A stretch of 64,000 bases of DNA from an uncultured Myxococcales bacterium (GTDB lineage Bacteria; Myxococcota_A; Bradymonadia; UBA7976; VGTA01): NCBI GenBank assembly GCA_937146725.1, contig CAKZRU010000097.1:1-64000 (forward strand). The letters run 5' to 3'. Below, one piece after another: positions 43,460 to 52,715 of the stretch (its first letter is position 1; every line of letters starts with the position of its first letter). The position numbers and the translations under genes were made by a program. The notes below the pieces were generated by a model. That model was not told the origin of the DNA and made no database searches. It saw nothing but the letters and a program-made list of their open reading frames with translations.

Positions 43460-44380
43460 ATGTCTCAGATGATTTTAGACAAGAATAATCAAGTAATAGA
43501 ACCGGTTACTTTGGCGGTCATCGGTGGCAGTGGTTTATATCAAATAGATTCACTAAAGGACATTACTCAAGTTCAAGTTGAAACGCCCTTTGGTTCGCCC
43601 TCTGATGAGTTTATGGTGGGCCGTCTTGGTGCTTTAAGAGTAGCCTTTTTACCTCGGCATGCCAAAGGACATAAGCTTCTTCCATCCGAAATCAACTACA
43701 AAGCGAATATGTGGGCAATTAAAAAGCTAGGTGCCCGTTTCGTTTTAAGTGTTTCTGCTGTGGGCTCTTTACAAGAAGAAGTCGCGCCTGGCCACTTGGT
43801 TTGCCCTGATCAATTTATAGATAGAACCTATAAAAGAGATAATACTTTTTTTGGTGAGGGAATTGTTGGTCATATTTCTTTTGGTGACCCGATCGATCCC
43901 AAACTGGCGACCTTGGTGTATGAAGCAGCACATGAAGTATGCACCACAACAGTGCATCAAGGTGGTACTTATGTCTGTATAGAGGGGCCAACATTTTCAA
44001 CTCGGGCAGAATCTCTACTTTTTAAAGCTGCAGGCGCCAAAGTGATTGGCATGACCAACTTGCCTGAAGCTCGTTTAGCGCGAGAAGCTGAACTTGCATA
44101 TGCAACCCTTGCGCTATCTACTGATTATGACTGTTGGCATGAAGAACATGATGAAGTCAGTGTTGCTTCTGTTCTTGAAGTTATGAAAGCGAATATTGCC
44201 CAGGCTCGTGCTGTCATTGTCGCCTTTGCAGCAAAACTAGAGGCTCACGCCGATGAAGAGTTTATGTCTCATAGTGCTCTTGGTGGTGGTTTGGCCATTA
44301 TGACAGCCAAAGAGCTTATTCCTAAAGAGACCTTGCAAAAGGTGGACCTTCTTTTTGGTCACTATCTCTCACCCAAATAA
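43460..44380 (+). CDS. mtnP: S-methyl-5'-thioadenosine phosphorylase
   Basis: Cleaves methylthioadenosine (from polyamine synthesis and related reactions) to adenine and methylthioribose-1-phosphate, the start of methionine salvage. About 306 aa. Motifs: 'VIGGSGLYQI', 'PRHAKGHKLLPSEINYKANMWA', 'YVCIEGPTFSTRAES', 'GMTNLPEARLAREAELAYATL' and 'STDYDCWHEEHDEVS' (substrate Asp pair), in family order. ATG 43460 or GTG 43457, one codon apart. A PfkB kinase gene follows 67 nt later, as seen with MTAP genes in other bacteria. Confidence 0.95.
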   Translation: MSQMILDKNNQVIEPVTLAVIGGSGLYQIDSLKDITQVQVETPFGSPSDEFMVGRLGALRVAFLPRHAKGHKLLPSEINYKANMWAIKKLGARFVLSVSAVGSLQEEVAPGHLVCPDQFIDRTYKRDNTFFGEGIVGHISFGDPIDPKLATLVYEAAHEVCTTTVHQGGTYVCIEGPTFSTRAESLLFKAAGAKVIGMTNLPEARLAREAELAYATLALSTDYDCWHEEHDEVSVASVLEVMKANIAQARAVIVAFAAKLEAHADEEFMSHSALGGGLAIMTAKELIPKETLQKVDLLFGHYLSPK

Positions 44381-44447
44381 CATAAACCCATTAATATATA
44401 ATTGATTATAATTATTTAAGTAATTACTGACCAAAGAGAGTTCAGCC

Positions 44448-45362
44448 ATGAATGATGCAAAGATTTTAATTGTAGGCTCCGTTGCCTTTGATGATGTTGA
44501 AACCCCCGCTGGACGAAGACCTAATTCGCTTGGTGGTTCTGCTAATTATTTTGCGGTTGGCGCAAGTCATTTTGCGCCGATTCAGCTCGTCGCTGTTGTG
44601 GGAGAAGACTTTCCAAGCGAACATGTTGAAGCGCTTAAAGAGCGTGGTGTTGATCTAGAAGGACTAGAAACAGTCAGTGGAAACACCTTCTTTTGGAGAG
44701 GACGGTATGCCGCTGACTTTGGAGATGCTGAAACACTTGATACTCAACTCAATGTTTTTGCCGACTTTCAGCCTAAAATTCCGCAAAGCTACCAAGAAAC
44801 TGATTATCTGTTCTTAGGAAATATTCACCCTGCACTTCAAGAGGAAGTTGTGGATCAAGTGAAGGCTCCAAAACTGATCGGCTGCGATACAATGAACTTT
44901 TGGATCACTGGTGAGCCAGAAGCCCTTGCAAAGCTCCTCAAAAAAATTGACTTACTCGTTATCAATGAGGGAGAGGCTAGGTTGCTTTCAGGTGAAAAGC
45001 ACATCCCTAAAGCTGTAGAAAAGATCTGTGCAATGGGTCCAAAAATTATTGTGATCAAGAAGGGTAGCCATGGAGCCGCTCTTTATCATCCAGAAGGACA
45101 ATTCTTTGTGCCTGCCTTCCCTTTAGAGACTCTCAAGGATCCTACCGGTGCCGGTGATAGCTTTGCTTCTGGTTTAATGGGATATATCGCCCAAAAAGAC
45201 TCGACTGACCTAAAAACATTCAAGACAGCTCTTCTTTATGGAACTGTGATGGCTTCTTTTGCTTGTGAAGAGTTTTCTTTTGATCGCACAATCAAGCTTA
45301 CTCAAGAAGAAATCACAGATCGCTTCAATGCTTTGAAAGCAATGATTACGATCGAGGATTAA
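44448..45362 (+). CDS. PfkB-family sugar/nucleoside kinase
   Basis: 304 aa. 'GGSANYFAVGASHFAPIQLVAVVGED' (substrate-side motif 1), and 'DPTGAGDSFASGLMGY' (motif 2, the anion hole and catalytic Asp) define the ribokinase/adenosine-kinase family. 'IVIKKGSHGAALYHPEG' precedes it. In neighbourhoods with MTA phosphorylase such kinases often act on nucleosides or on methylthioribose-derived sugars; here the exact substrate is not visible. AAAGAGAG upstream of ATG 44448. Confidence 0.92.
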   Translation: MNDAKILIVGSVAFDDVETPAGRRPNSLGGSANYFAVGASHFAPIQLVAVVGEDFPSEHVEALKERGVDLEGLETVSGNTFFWRGRYAADFGDAETLDTQLNVFADFQPKIPQSYQETDYLFLGNIHPALQEEVVDQVKAPKLIGCDTMNFWITGEPEALAKLLKKIDLLVINEGEARLLSGEKHIPKAVEKICAMGPKIIVIKKGSHGAALYHPEGQFFVPAFPLETLKDPTGAGDSFASGLMGYIAQKDSTDLKTFKTALLYGTVMASFACEEFSFDRTIKLTQEEITDRFNALKAMITIED

Positions 45363-45457
45363 TCAAAAAAAGTCTCGATTATTCAACAAATCATAAGCAT
45401 ACTCTCTCTGCTCAATACTTGTCCCAAAATTAAGTATGGTTTTAGAGGAGTTTTCAA

Positions 45458-46663
45458 ATGTTTCGCTTACTTGTAACCGGTGGTATCTCTCTGATCTTCA
45501 CCCTAATTTGTGTACTCACCTATACAACCGTGAGTGATCACACTCATACCGAAGTTGAATTACAACTGCATGAACGGCTAAAAGGAGCACATCAAAGTAT
45601 TACTCACTTGCAACAGTTAAGCCATTCGGCAACCTTAGCACGCGCTGAACAAATTGCCCAAGATCGCACATTGGTTTCTGCGCTTTCAACTAAGATAAAG
45701 AGTAAAACAGCCTTAGAAGACTACCAAAGTCGTCATGAAGCGGTCTTTGAGATTGTTAAGCAATGGAAAGAGCGTTTTATTAGGCAAAGCCAACAAAGCT
45801 TAAGCCATGAGCCGGGCAAGCTTGAAGACTGGAATGTAATGAAGCCCTACTTCTTTACAGTTACAGATCAACATGGCTTGATCGTCGCTGATATGAATAA
45901 CAAACGTAGCTTTGCTAAGGATGAAAAAGGTTCAGAATATACTCGTTTATTTGAGAAATATCCGGTCCTGAAGTCCGCTGTACAAAACGAGGGCGAAAGC
46001 TTTTATGATGTATGGGATGTAGGCCATCAGCTTGTTGTAGGCGTCTCACCCGTTCGCAAAAATGATCAAGTGATCGGTTTGGTGGTGATTGGTTACCATA
46101 TTAATCAAAGCTCAGAGGAATATAAGCGCTCTCTTTTTGCTGATGTTGGTTATTTATTTCAAGGTAAGCTTCAGGGAAGTTCCACCTTAGGTAAAGAAGA
46201 AGCCACGCTTGAGCAAAATGCAAAAGCATTGATTGAGACCTATCAAAACTCGCCCTTAACACCGATTAAGGTTGAACTAGAAAAAAGAACTATTTTGCTC
46301 AGACTAGGTAAGGTAGGTGGTTATAAAAGCGCTGAAAATATCTATTTCTTTGTTGCAGTAAATTGGAGTGATACCCTTGCGAATGCGACTAGTATTCGTG
46401 AAGTTTTGATCATTTACCAAGTCATTGGCTTATTGATGATTCTCTTTGTTTTCTGGTTTGGAATGCACTACTTTGTGACTCCCATTAAGGACATTGAAGA
46501 AGGTGTCATTAAAGTGACCAATGGTGACCTAAAGTATTGGTTTAGTTATGAAGTAGGCTCAACAGATATCAGTCCTACTCTGTCACAGCATCTTGATATT
46601 ATGGTGAGTAAATTATCAGGTCGTGAAATGCCTGAAATGTCTAATGAAGAGGATCAGCAGTGA
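45458..46663 (+). CDS. Membrane Cache-domain sensor without output domain
   Basis: 401 aa. Helix at about 1-22, a periplasmic double-Cache-like sensor (about 35-310, 'FFTVTDQHGLIVADMNNKRS', 'YDVWDVGHQLVVGVSPVRKNDQVIGLVVIG'), a second helix (about 320-345), then a partial HAMP segment ('PIKDIEEGVIKVTNGDLKYW') and a short acidic tail. There is no kinase, cyclase or chemotaxis signalling domain. It overlaps the next gene by GTGA, so the two are coupled. Might act with a separate partner protein. GAGGAG precedes ATG 45458. Confidence 0.82.
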   Translation: MFRLLVTGGISLIFTLICVLTYTTVSDHTHTEVELQLHERLKGAHQSITHLQQLSHSATLARAEQIAQDRTLVSALSTKIKSKTALEDYQSRHEAVFEIVKQWKERFIRQSQQSLSHEPGKLEDWNVMKPYFFTVTDQHGLIVADMNNKRSFAKDEKGSEYTRLFEKYPVLKSAVQNEGESFYDVWDVGHQLVVGVSPVRKNDQVIGLVVIGYHINQSSEEYKRSLFADVGYLFQGKLQGSSTLGKEEATLEQNAKALIETYQNSPLTPIKVELEKRTILLRLGKVGGYKSAENIYFFVAVNWSDTLANATSIREVLIIYQVIGLLMILFVFWFGMHYFVTPIKDIEEGVIKVTNGDLKYWFSYEVGSTDISPTLSQHLDIMVSKLSGREMPEMSNEEDQQ

Positions 46664-47868
46664 ACGCTACAAACACGAATCATCGTTTACGTTTGGGTAT
46701 AGATATATTTGCCGAGCATCCTAATCAGTATGCTCAGGATAAAGCGGTTGCTTTGCTTTGTCATGCAGCAAGCGTAACTCAAAACTATACTCATCTGACT
46801 GAACTTGCTTCTCTGGCTAAACTTAATGTTATTCGTTGCTTTGGCCCAGAACATGGGATTTGGGCTGATGCTCAAGATATGGAAGCCGTTGAAGACCAAG
46901 AGCAATTAGAGCCAAACACTGGTGCTCCGGTAAGCTCATTATACGGACATACCATTGAACAACTGACCCCTAGTAAGGAAAGTTTAGCAGGTGTAGAACT
47001 CTTAATCATAGATCTACAAGATATTGGTACACGTTATTATACCTATATTTATACCGCTTGTTTATGCACAATGCGCTGCGCGGAGTTGGGTATTAAGGTC
47101 TTAATTCTTGATCGCCCTAATCCTTTGGGTGGAGTAGAGGTCGAAGGCCGCTATACCGGACAAGACTATTTAAGTTTTGTAGGGATGTGGCCCTTACCTA
47201 CTCGCCATGGTCTTACCCTTGCGGAAGTGGTTTCTTTGATCAATCACCGCGAAGGTTGGAATGCTGAAATAGAGGTCATTGAAGTCCAAGGTTGGCAAAG
47301 AGAGCAGCTTCTTTGTGATACCAAGCAAAACTGGGTCATTCCCAGCCCTAACATGCCTTCTTTTGAAGCCATGCTTGTTTATCCTGGTATGTGTCTGATT
47401 GAAGGTACGGAGATGAGTGAGGCTCGCGGAACAACCAAACCTTTTGAATGGGTAGGTGCAGGTTATATTAATCCTTTTGAATGGGCTCAAGCACTCAATG
47501 AATTAAACTTACCGGGGATTCACTTTAGACCGCTTTATTACAAGCCCACCTTTCATAAGTGGTCCCATCAAACCATTGGTGGCGTTCAGCTACACATTAC
47601 TGATCCACATAAGGTACACCCCTTGCGCATTGGCTTACACTTGTTAGCAACGACTCGTCGTCTTTATGGAAAGCAACTAGAGTGGCGTAAAAAAGCGTAT
47701 GAGTTTGTGGTCGATCGTTTGGCGATTGATTTGTTATTTGGTGATGCTGAAGCCCGACAGCTTATTGATCAGCATGCTAGTCCCGCAGAGATTGATGCTT
47801 ATTGGCAAAGCTGTCAAAAAGAAGCCGAACGTTTTAAAGAAGAAAGGGCACCTTTTTTAAGGTACTAA
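46660..47868 (+). CDS. DUF1343/NamZ-like exo-beta-N-acetylmuramidase
   Basis: 402 aa with the full family pattern: 'CFGPEHGIWADAQDMEAV', 'NTGAPVSSLYG', 'LLIIDLQDIGTRYYTYIYT', 'LILDRPNPLGGVEVEG', 'SFVGMWPLPTRHGLT', 'WVIPSPNMPS' and 'YPGMCLIEGTEMSEARGTTKPFEW'. NamZ enzymes remove terminal N-acetylmuramic acid from peptidoglycan fragments. No signal peptide is visible, so it is probably cytoplasmic and serves muropeptide recycling. Start GTG at 46660, which overlaps the stop of the Cache sensor gene (4 nt). Family membership is clear; the coupling to a sensor is unusual. Confidence 0.9.
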   Translation: MNATNTNHRLRLGIDIFAEHPNQYAQDKAVALLCHAASVTQNYTHLTELASLAKLNVIRCFGPEHGIWADAQDMEAVEDQEQLEPNTGAPVSSLYGHTIEQLTPSKESLAGVELLIIDLQDIGTRYYTYIYTACLCTMRCAELGIKVLILDRPNPLGGVEVEGRYTGQDYLSFVGMWPLPTRHGLTLAEVVSLINHREGWNAEIEVIEVQGWQREQLLCDTKQNWVIPSPNMPSFEAMLVYPGMCLIEGTEMSEARGTTKPFEWVGAGYINPFEWAQALNELNLPGIHFRPLYYKPTFHKWSHQTIGGVQLHITDPHKVHPLRIGLHLLATTRRLYGKQLEWRKKAYEFVVDRLAIDLLFGDAEARQLIDQHASPAEIDAYWQSCQKEAERFKEERAPFLRY

Positions 47869-47901
47869 TTTTACAATCGTGTTCCGCTCGAATAAGCAAA
47901 A

Positions 47902-48948
47902 CTATTGAGCCCGAACAAGCTTGCCCGCTTGTAATTTAATCTGCTCGCTTGCTTTAACTGAGCCATCTTTCTTTAAATGATCGACTTTAAGAGTACTTGC
48001 TGACTTTTGGCCAATCATCGTAAAGCGAGTTTGCTCGGGATATGGCCAACCATGAATATATCTAATATATTTAACGCTTGGATTAATCTGATCACCAAAT
48101 AGAACAATTTCCGTATCGGTCACCAAAATGAGTTCATTTCTCTGATCTCCTACCCAATCATGAGCAAGCTCTTTGATCACTTTAAAGGGGGGGACTTCAT
48201 CTTGGTAAATGAGTTTAAAAAGCTGAGCACCACCAAAAATATAGCTAACTTGCTCAACTGAATTACGCCCATCTACAATATGTGTTGCATAAACAGAGTC
48301 ATCACCAGACCGATCTTGGTCATAAAAAACAGCCGCTAACTTAACTTCTGAGCCATATATCCAAGACAGCTCAGACAGCGGAATCTTAATTTCAATTGTA
48401 TATGTGTTCGCAGTAAAAGCGCTTTTAATCTCTGCTTGGCTTTGCGATGAACGATTCAGTTTATAGCTAAAATAATAGCCTTGATTACTTTGCTCAGTTT
48501 TATCTTGTTTACGTTTTGATTGATAAAATAAGCTGTCTTTTTTATTGGTCTTTTGTTTCTTGGCTCGCTTAGACCTCTTTTGATTAAGCGTAAGCTCGAT
48601 TATGCTACGCTGGGTGCGGAGTTGCTGACTAGCACCTTGTAAGGTAATCACAACTCGGTCTCCTCGGCGAGCTCCGATCAACTCTGAGTCATGACAATCA
48701 ATCCCAAAATAAATAAAGTCCTTGTTATAGGCTACTCTCATTCCACCTTGAAAGTCATCCATATCAGCAATGGTCCCTTTGAGCAGATACTCAGCTGACT
48801 GACGTCTCATTTGTGTCCAATCGCTAAGGTTCCCATCGATGATAAGACGATCATTAGCAATAGGCTCTAAGTTTTCAAGAGCAAAAGCGCTTGGGCTCAA
48901 AAAGCATCCTAGTATGGTAATTATCAAGCTTTTTAAGACATCTTGCAT
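47902..48948 (-). CDS. Secreted CBM9/DOMON-like protein
   Basis: 348 aa. Signal peptide (to about residue 23, 'SAFA'), then 'RLIIDGNLSDWTQM', 'MRVAYNKDFIYFGIDCHDSEL' and 'TYTIEIKIPLSELSWIYGSEVKLAAVFYDQDRSGDDS', the typical strands of family-9 carbohydrate-binding/DOMON-like domains. A Lys-rich loop (about 125-160) is inserted in the domain. The C-terminal third (about 240-348) has no recognised family. Likely a periplasmic or surface carbohydrate-binding protein. GAGAGG upstream of ATG 48948. Last gene of a minus-strand unit with a sigma-54 activator and a hybrid kinase (gaps of 20 and 36 nt). Confidence 0.72.
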   Translation of the reverse strand: MQDVLKSLIITILGCFLSPSAFALENLEPIANDRLIIDGNLSDWTQMRRQSAEYLLKGTIADMDDFQGGMRVAYNKDFIYFGIDCHDSELIGARRGDRVVITLQGASQQLRTQRSIIELTLNQKRSKRAKKQKTNKKDSLFYQSKRKQDKTEQSNQGYYFSYKLNRSSQSQAEIKSAFTANTYTIEIKIPLSELSWIYGSEVKLAAVFYDQDRSGDDSVYATHIVDGRNSVEQVSYIFGGAQLFKLIYQDEVPPFKVIKELAHDWVGDQRNELILVTDTEIVLFGDQINPSVKYIRYIHGWPYPEQTRFTMIGQKSASTLKVDHLKKDGSVKASEQIKLQAGKLVRAQ

Positions 48949-48984
48949 GTTTAACCTCTCTGTTTAAACTCCCTGTTTAAACTC

Positions 48985-50379
48985 TCATTGGGGAGTAATG
49001 TCATATTTTTTCATCAAACGATATACATGCCTACGATCAATACCTGCATCTCGAGAAACTGCACTAATATTATTTTGGTGTTTTTGTAAAAGTTGTACCA
49101 AGTAGTCGCGTTCAAAGGACTCAATAATCAGCTCTTTGGCCTCTTTCAGTGAGCAACTATCTGGAATTTTAGGTTGTGGGATATGATGTTCGCTAATGCT
49201 TAGCTCATCAAAATCTTGCTGATTCAGTTGATCTACTAAATCTGCCGAATGAATCATTTCTCGATCAGCAAAGGTATAAGCTCTTTCAATCACATTGCGT
49301 AGCTCTCTGACATTACCCGGCCAAGACCAAGATTCTAATTGGTGAAATGCATTCGGCGTAAGACCTTTGATAAACTTAAATCCCTCATTTTGCTGATTTA
49401 AGCGCTCTACAAAGTGCTTGGCAATAAGGGTCACATCACCTCGACGATCTTTTAGAGGTGGAAGAATCAGCTGAACTTTAGCTAGACGATAAAAAAGGTC
49501 CTGCCTAAACTCACCTGCTTTGACCATTGAAGCTAGGTCTCTATTGGTGGCCGAGATCACTCGCACATCTACTCTTTTACTCGACTCACTACCGACCTTA
49601 CGGATCACGCCACTTTCAAGAGCTCGCAATAATTTGGGTTGTAGCTTGGTGGGTAATTCACCAAGCTCATCAAGAAATATCGTTCCCCCATCAGCCTGTT
49701 CAAAAAGACCGGCATGGCTTCTGACTGCCCCAGAAAAAGCGCCCTTTTCATGACCAAATAGCTCTGATTCAATCAAATGTTCCGGAACAGCTGAACAATC
49801 AAAAACAACTAAGGGATTTTGGGCACGACGAGACAGCTGATGAATCGCTTGCGCTGCTAATTCTTTACCTGTGCCCGTTTCTCCTTGTATCACTACCGAA
49901 AGATCGCTTGGCGCTAATTTTTGAATCAAAGTATAAGCATTACGCATTTGTCTTGATGCGCCAATTAACGGACCAAGTCGACTTAGGGCACTTTCTTCAA
50001 CACTGATCTCCTCGACTTCTGGTAAAAAACTTAAAGTGGTATTACCAATCTGAAATTCGACATCAGGCGTAAGATAAACATCCCTAATTCTTAAATCGCC
50101 AACATAGGTTCCATTTGTTGATCCTTGGTCCACTAAGCGATAGCCTTCTTGATCTCTATGGATCTCGCAGTGAAAGCGACTTACTGTTCCATCATCTACT
50201 TGAATATCACAGCGTGGATGTGCACCAATGCGAATCAAGTCCTTGGAAAACTTGAAATCTTTAGTTTTTTGGGGCGAAACACCTTTGAGTATTTTTATTT
50301 GGCAGGTTTCTACCTTCAGTGTTTCTTTGAGAAGATCAAAAGCAACAGCATGAGTCATAGAGTCTTTGCTTAGTGCCAT
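48985..50379 (-). CDS. Sigma-54-dependent activator with N-terminal FHA domain
   Basis: 464 aa. FHA domain (about 40-120): 'RIGAHPRCDIQVDDGTVSRFHCEIH' and 'DQGSTNGTYVGD', which reads phosphothreonine. AAA+ domain (about 145-385): Walker A 'GETGTGKE', 'FGHEKGAFSGAVRS' (GAFSGA in place of the usual GAFTGA loop), Walker B 'GGTIFLDELGELP', 'FRQDLFYRLAKVQ' and 'WPGNVREL'. Fis-type HTH at the end ('NISAVSRDAGIDRRHVYRLMKK'). Activates sigma-54 polymerase; the FHA domain suggests control by a Ser/Thr kinase such as the one at 32722-34884 (inference). ATG 50379; the hybrid kinase gene ends 20 nt upstream, so one operon. Confidence 0.95.
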   Translation of the reverse strand: MALSKDSMTHAVAFDLLKETLKVETCQIKILKGVSPQKTKDFKFSKDLIRIGAHPRCDIQVDDGTVSRFHCEIHRDQEGYRLVDQGSTNGTYVGDLRIRDVYLTPDVEFQIGNTTLSFLPEVEEISVEESALSRLGPLIGASRQMRNAYTLIQKLAPSDLSVVIQGETGTGKELAAQAIHQLSRRAQNPLVVFDCSAVPEHLIESELFGHEKGAFSGAVRSHAGLFEQADGGTIFLDELGELPTKLQPKLLRALESGVIRKVGSESSKRVDVRVISATNRDLASMVKAGEFRQDLFYRLAKVQLILPPLKDRRGDVTLIAKHFVERLNQQNEGFKFIKGLTPNAFHQLESWSWPGNVRELRNVIERAYTFADREMIHSADLVDQLNQQDFDELSISEHHIPQPKIPDSCSLKEAKELIIESFERDYLVQLLQKHQNNISAVSRDAGIDRRHVYRLMKKYDITPQ

Positions 50380-50399
50380 GAGTCACTCACTTTCTTAAA

Positions 50400-52517
50400 C
50401 TATGAACCGATTGTATCTTTAATCTTTTTGTATAATGCTCGTAAGCTTACCGGCTTAGTAAAATATTCATCCATACCGGCACTGATACATCTTTCACGAT
50501 CTCCGGGCATGGCTAAGGCGGTTAAGGCAAAGATTGGAATCATTGCAACATTTGGATCATCTTTGATGTGCTTAGTCGCTTCAATTCCATCCATATGTGG
50601 CATTTGAATATCCATTAAAATAAGCTGTGGCCGATGAGCTCTTGCAGCCTGAACCGCTTGATATCCATCCTCAGCGGTAAGAATTTGATAGCCTTTGCGC
50701 CCAAGATAATCACTCACAAGTTGTATGTTTGAAAGATTATCATCTACAATCAATATTGAAGTCGTAGAGGTTGCCGACTTAGGATCAAGTTGATCACTTT
50801 TCATACTTGGTGCTACCTCGTTTATCTGAGAATTTGATTGAGGGTGATGTTCATTTGCCGAGATCACTAAAGCTTTTCTTGGCAGCGGACTAAGTTGAGT
50901 GCTCAAGCTTTCAGTCTCTTTATCTAGCATAATAGGATCTTGCTTCATATCTTGGATCAGATAAGAAATAGAACGAATCGTCGCTTCCAAGGCCCGTCTC
51001 GAAAATGGTTTTTGCAAGTATCCTTGAATTAAATCATTTTCGGTTCTTCGCTCATCTTGAGGCAAGACTGAACAAACAATGACAGGAATGGAAGCAAGTT
51101 GCCGAGTGCTCTTGAGCTTTTTCAAGATATCCCAACCGGATGACTCGGGTAAGAATAAGTCTAAGATGATGACATCAGGAGATTGACTTTCAGCCAAAGC
51201 CAATGCATCACTTCCCCGCTTATCCCAAATGACTTCAGTATCGGTTTCATCAAGGTAACGCTTTATGCGATCACCATCAATAGTACTGTCCTCTATGAGT
51301 AAAACACTTTTGAGATCAGCTAAAGCAAGCGTTTCACTTGTATCTTCTGGCACCTGCTGCTGTTCAGCGAGCCACGGAAAATCAAGATGAAACTTACTGC
51401 CTTGTCCCCAGACGCTTTCAACACTCACTTCTCCACCATGTAACTTCATGACTTGAGATACGATTGATAAGCCAAGCCCAGTTCCTTCATAGGCTCTTGC
51501 CAAAGAAGTATCCAACTGGACGAAGTTTTGAAAAAGTCTAGGTAAGTCTTGTTCCTTAATCCCAATCCCTTCATCCCATACACTCACCCGTAAGTACCCA
51601 ACCTTTGGTGATACACCTACTGTAATCCCAACTTTGTTGTTAGGAGTAGTAAACTTAACCGCATTGCTGATTAAGTTCATCAGGACTTGTTTAAACCAGC
51701 GTTCATCGGCATTGAGCAAGTATACACCTTCAATGCTTACATTCACCGAAAGCGACTTCTTTTGCATCTCACCACGAAAGATTTGTAGGGCCTCAAAACA
51801 ACAAGCCTCAACATCTATATCTTTTAGACTTAAGCTAATACCACCAGCGCGTAATTTGGATAGATTCAAAATATCAGAAATCACCGAAAGTAAATGATGC
51901 CCATTGGAAAAAACCTGCCGAATCGGTTGATGTTGATCATGGTCTAATGGGCCATAAACGCCTTCTAAGAGCGCTTCACAAAGCCCCATAATTGCATTTA
52001 GTGGGGTTCGTAATTCATGTGACATTGAGGCAAGAAATTCTTCTTTAGCTTGGGCACTCTTAGCCAATTCCGTGTTCATCGACTCAATTTTGGTGAACGT
52101 CTCACTGAGTTCTTCTACTTTGGCTTTATACTTTTTATGTGCCTCAGCATCCTTTAGATTTTTACCCGTAACAATAAAGCTAATATTTTCGTTGGGTTCA
52201 GTTAATTTCTTGACAATAAACTTAGTTAAGAAACTCTCTGGTTCAGCATTTGAGGACTCACTCTTTTGTAGATCCCCCTCTACATTCAAATAGCCCTCTA
52301 CACTATGAGCATCTTGATTCTTTAGGGTCTCCCACACATTGGTCCACATTTCTCCATTTGCCAAAGTTATAACAGCATGAATGGATTGGCCGAGTAAACT
52401 TTTAGAATCATGGTTACTGTACTCGATTTGATGGTCGCTATTTAGCCATAAAACGGTTTCTTCTATTTGACCCAAAGAGTGATGATATAATTCAGAAATG
52501 TGGCTTTTTAGATTCAT
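50400..52517 (-). CDS. Hybrid histidine kinase with two receiver domains
   Basis: 705 aa, soluble. A PAS-like N-terminal region (about 1-110), coiled-coil linker, HisKA with His167 ('SMSHELRTPLNAIM'), HATPase ('NLISNAVKFT', 'DEGIGIKEQ', 'GTGLGLSIV', 'GQGSKFHL'), then receiver 1 (phosphoacceptor Asp453 in 'VIILDLFLP') and receiver 2 (Asp636 in 'LILMDIQMPHMDG'). Receiver 1 has variant surroundings ('LFLPESSG'). Multi-step phosphorelay likely; no separate Hpt protein is nearby. No ribosome site was checked as strong before ATG 52517. Located upstream of the FHA activator on the same strand, so probably one regulatory operon. Signals unknown. Confidence 0.95.
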   Translation of the reverse strand: MNLKSHISELYHHSLGQIEETVLWLNSDHQIEYSNHDSKSLLGQSIHAVITLANGEMWTNVWETLKNQDAHSVEGYLNVEGDLQKSESSNAEPESFLTKFIVKKLTEPNENISFIVTGKNLKDAEAHKKYKAKVEELSETFTKIESMNTELAKSAQAKEEFLASMSHELRTPLNAIMGLCEALLEGVYGPLDHDQHQPIRQVFSNGHHLLSVISDILNLSKLRAGGISLSLKDIDVEACCFEALQIFRGEMQKKSLSVNVSIEGVYLLNADERWFKQVLMNLISNAVKFTTPNNKVGITVGVSPKVGYLRVSVWDEGIGIKEQDLPRLFQNFVQLDTSLARAYEGTGLGLSIVSQVMKLHGGEVSVESVWGQGSKFHLDFPWLAEQQQVPEDTSETLALADLKSVLLIEDSTIDGDRIKRYLDETDTEVIWDKRGSDALALAESQSPDVIILDLFLPESSGWDILKKLKSTRQLASIPVIVCSVLPQDERRTENDLIQGYLQKPFSRRALEATIRSISYLIQDMKQDPIMLDKETESLSTQLSPLPRKALVISANEHHPQSNSQINEVAPSMKSDQLDPKSATSTTSILIVDDNLSNIQLVSDYLGRKGYQILTAEDGYQAVQAARAHRPQLILMDIQMPHMDGIEATKHIKDDPNVAMIPIFALTALAMPGDRERCISAGMDEYFTKPVSLRALYKKIKDTIGS

Positions 52518-52715
52518 TGTCTCATTTTCTGTTGATCACATTGATAATTATGAACTGAGATCTTCGCCTTGGAGATGACCATAAAGAAAGATGATCGTAT
52601 AATATCCTTGATCAATCATTGAGTTTGAACAAGTTATAAAAGATGATTTACCTTACTAGAAATCCACAAGATAATAAAGTCCTCTCATACAGGTTCGCTT
52701 TGAATTGAAAAAAAG

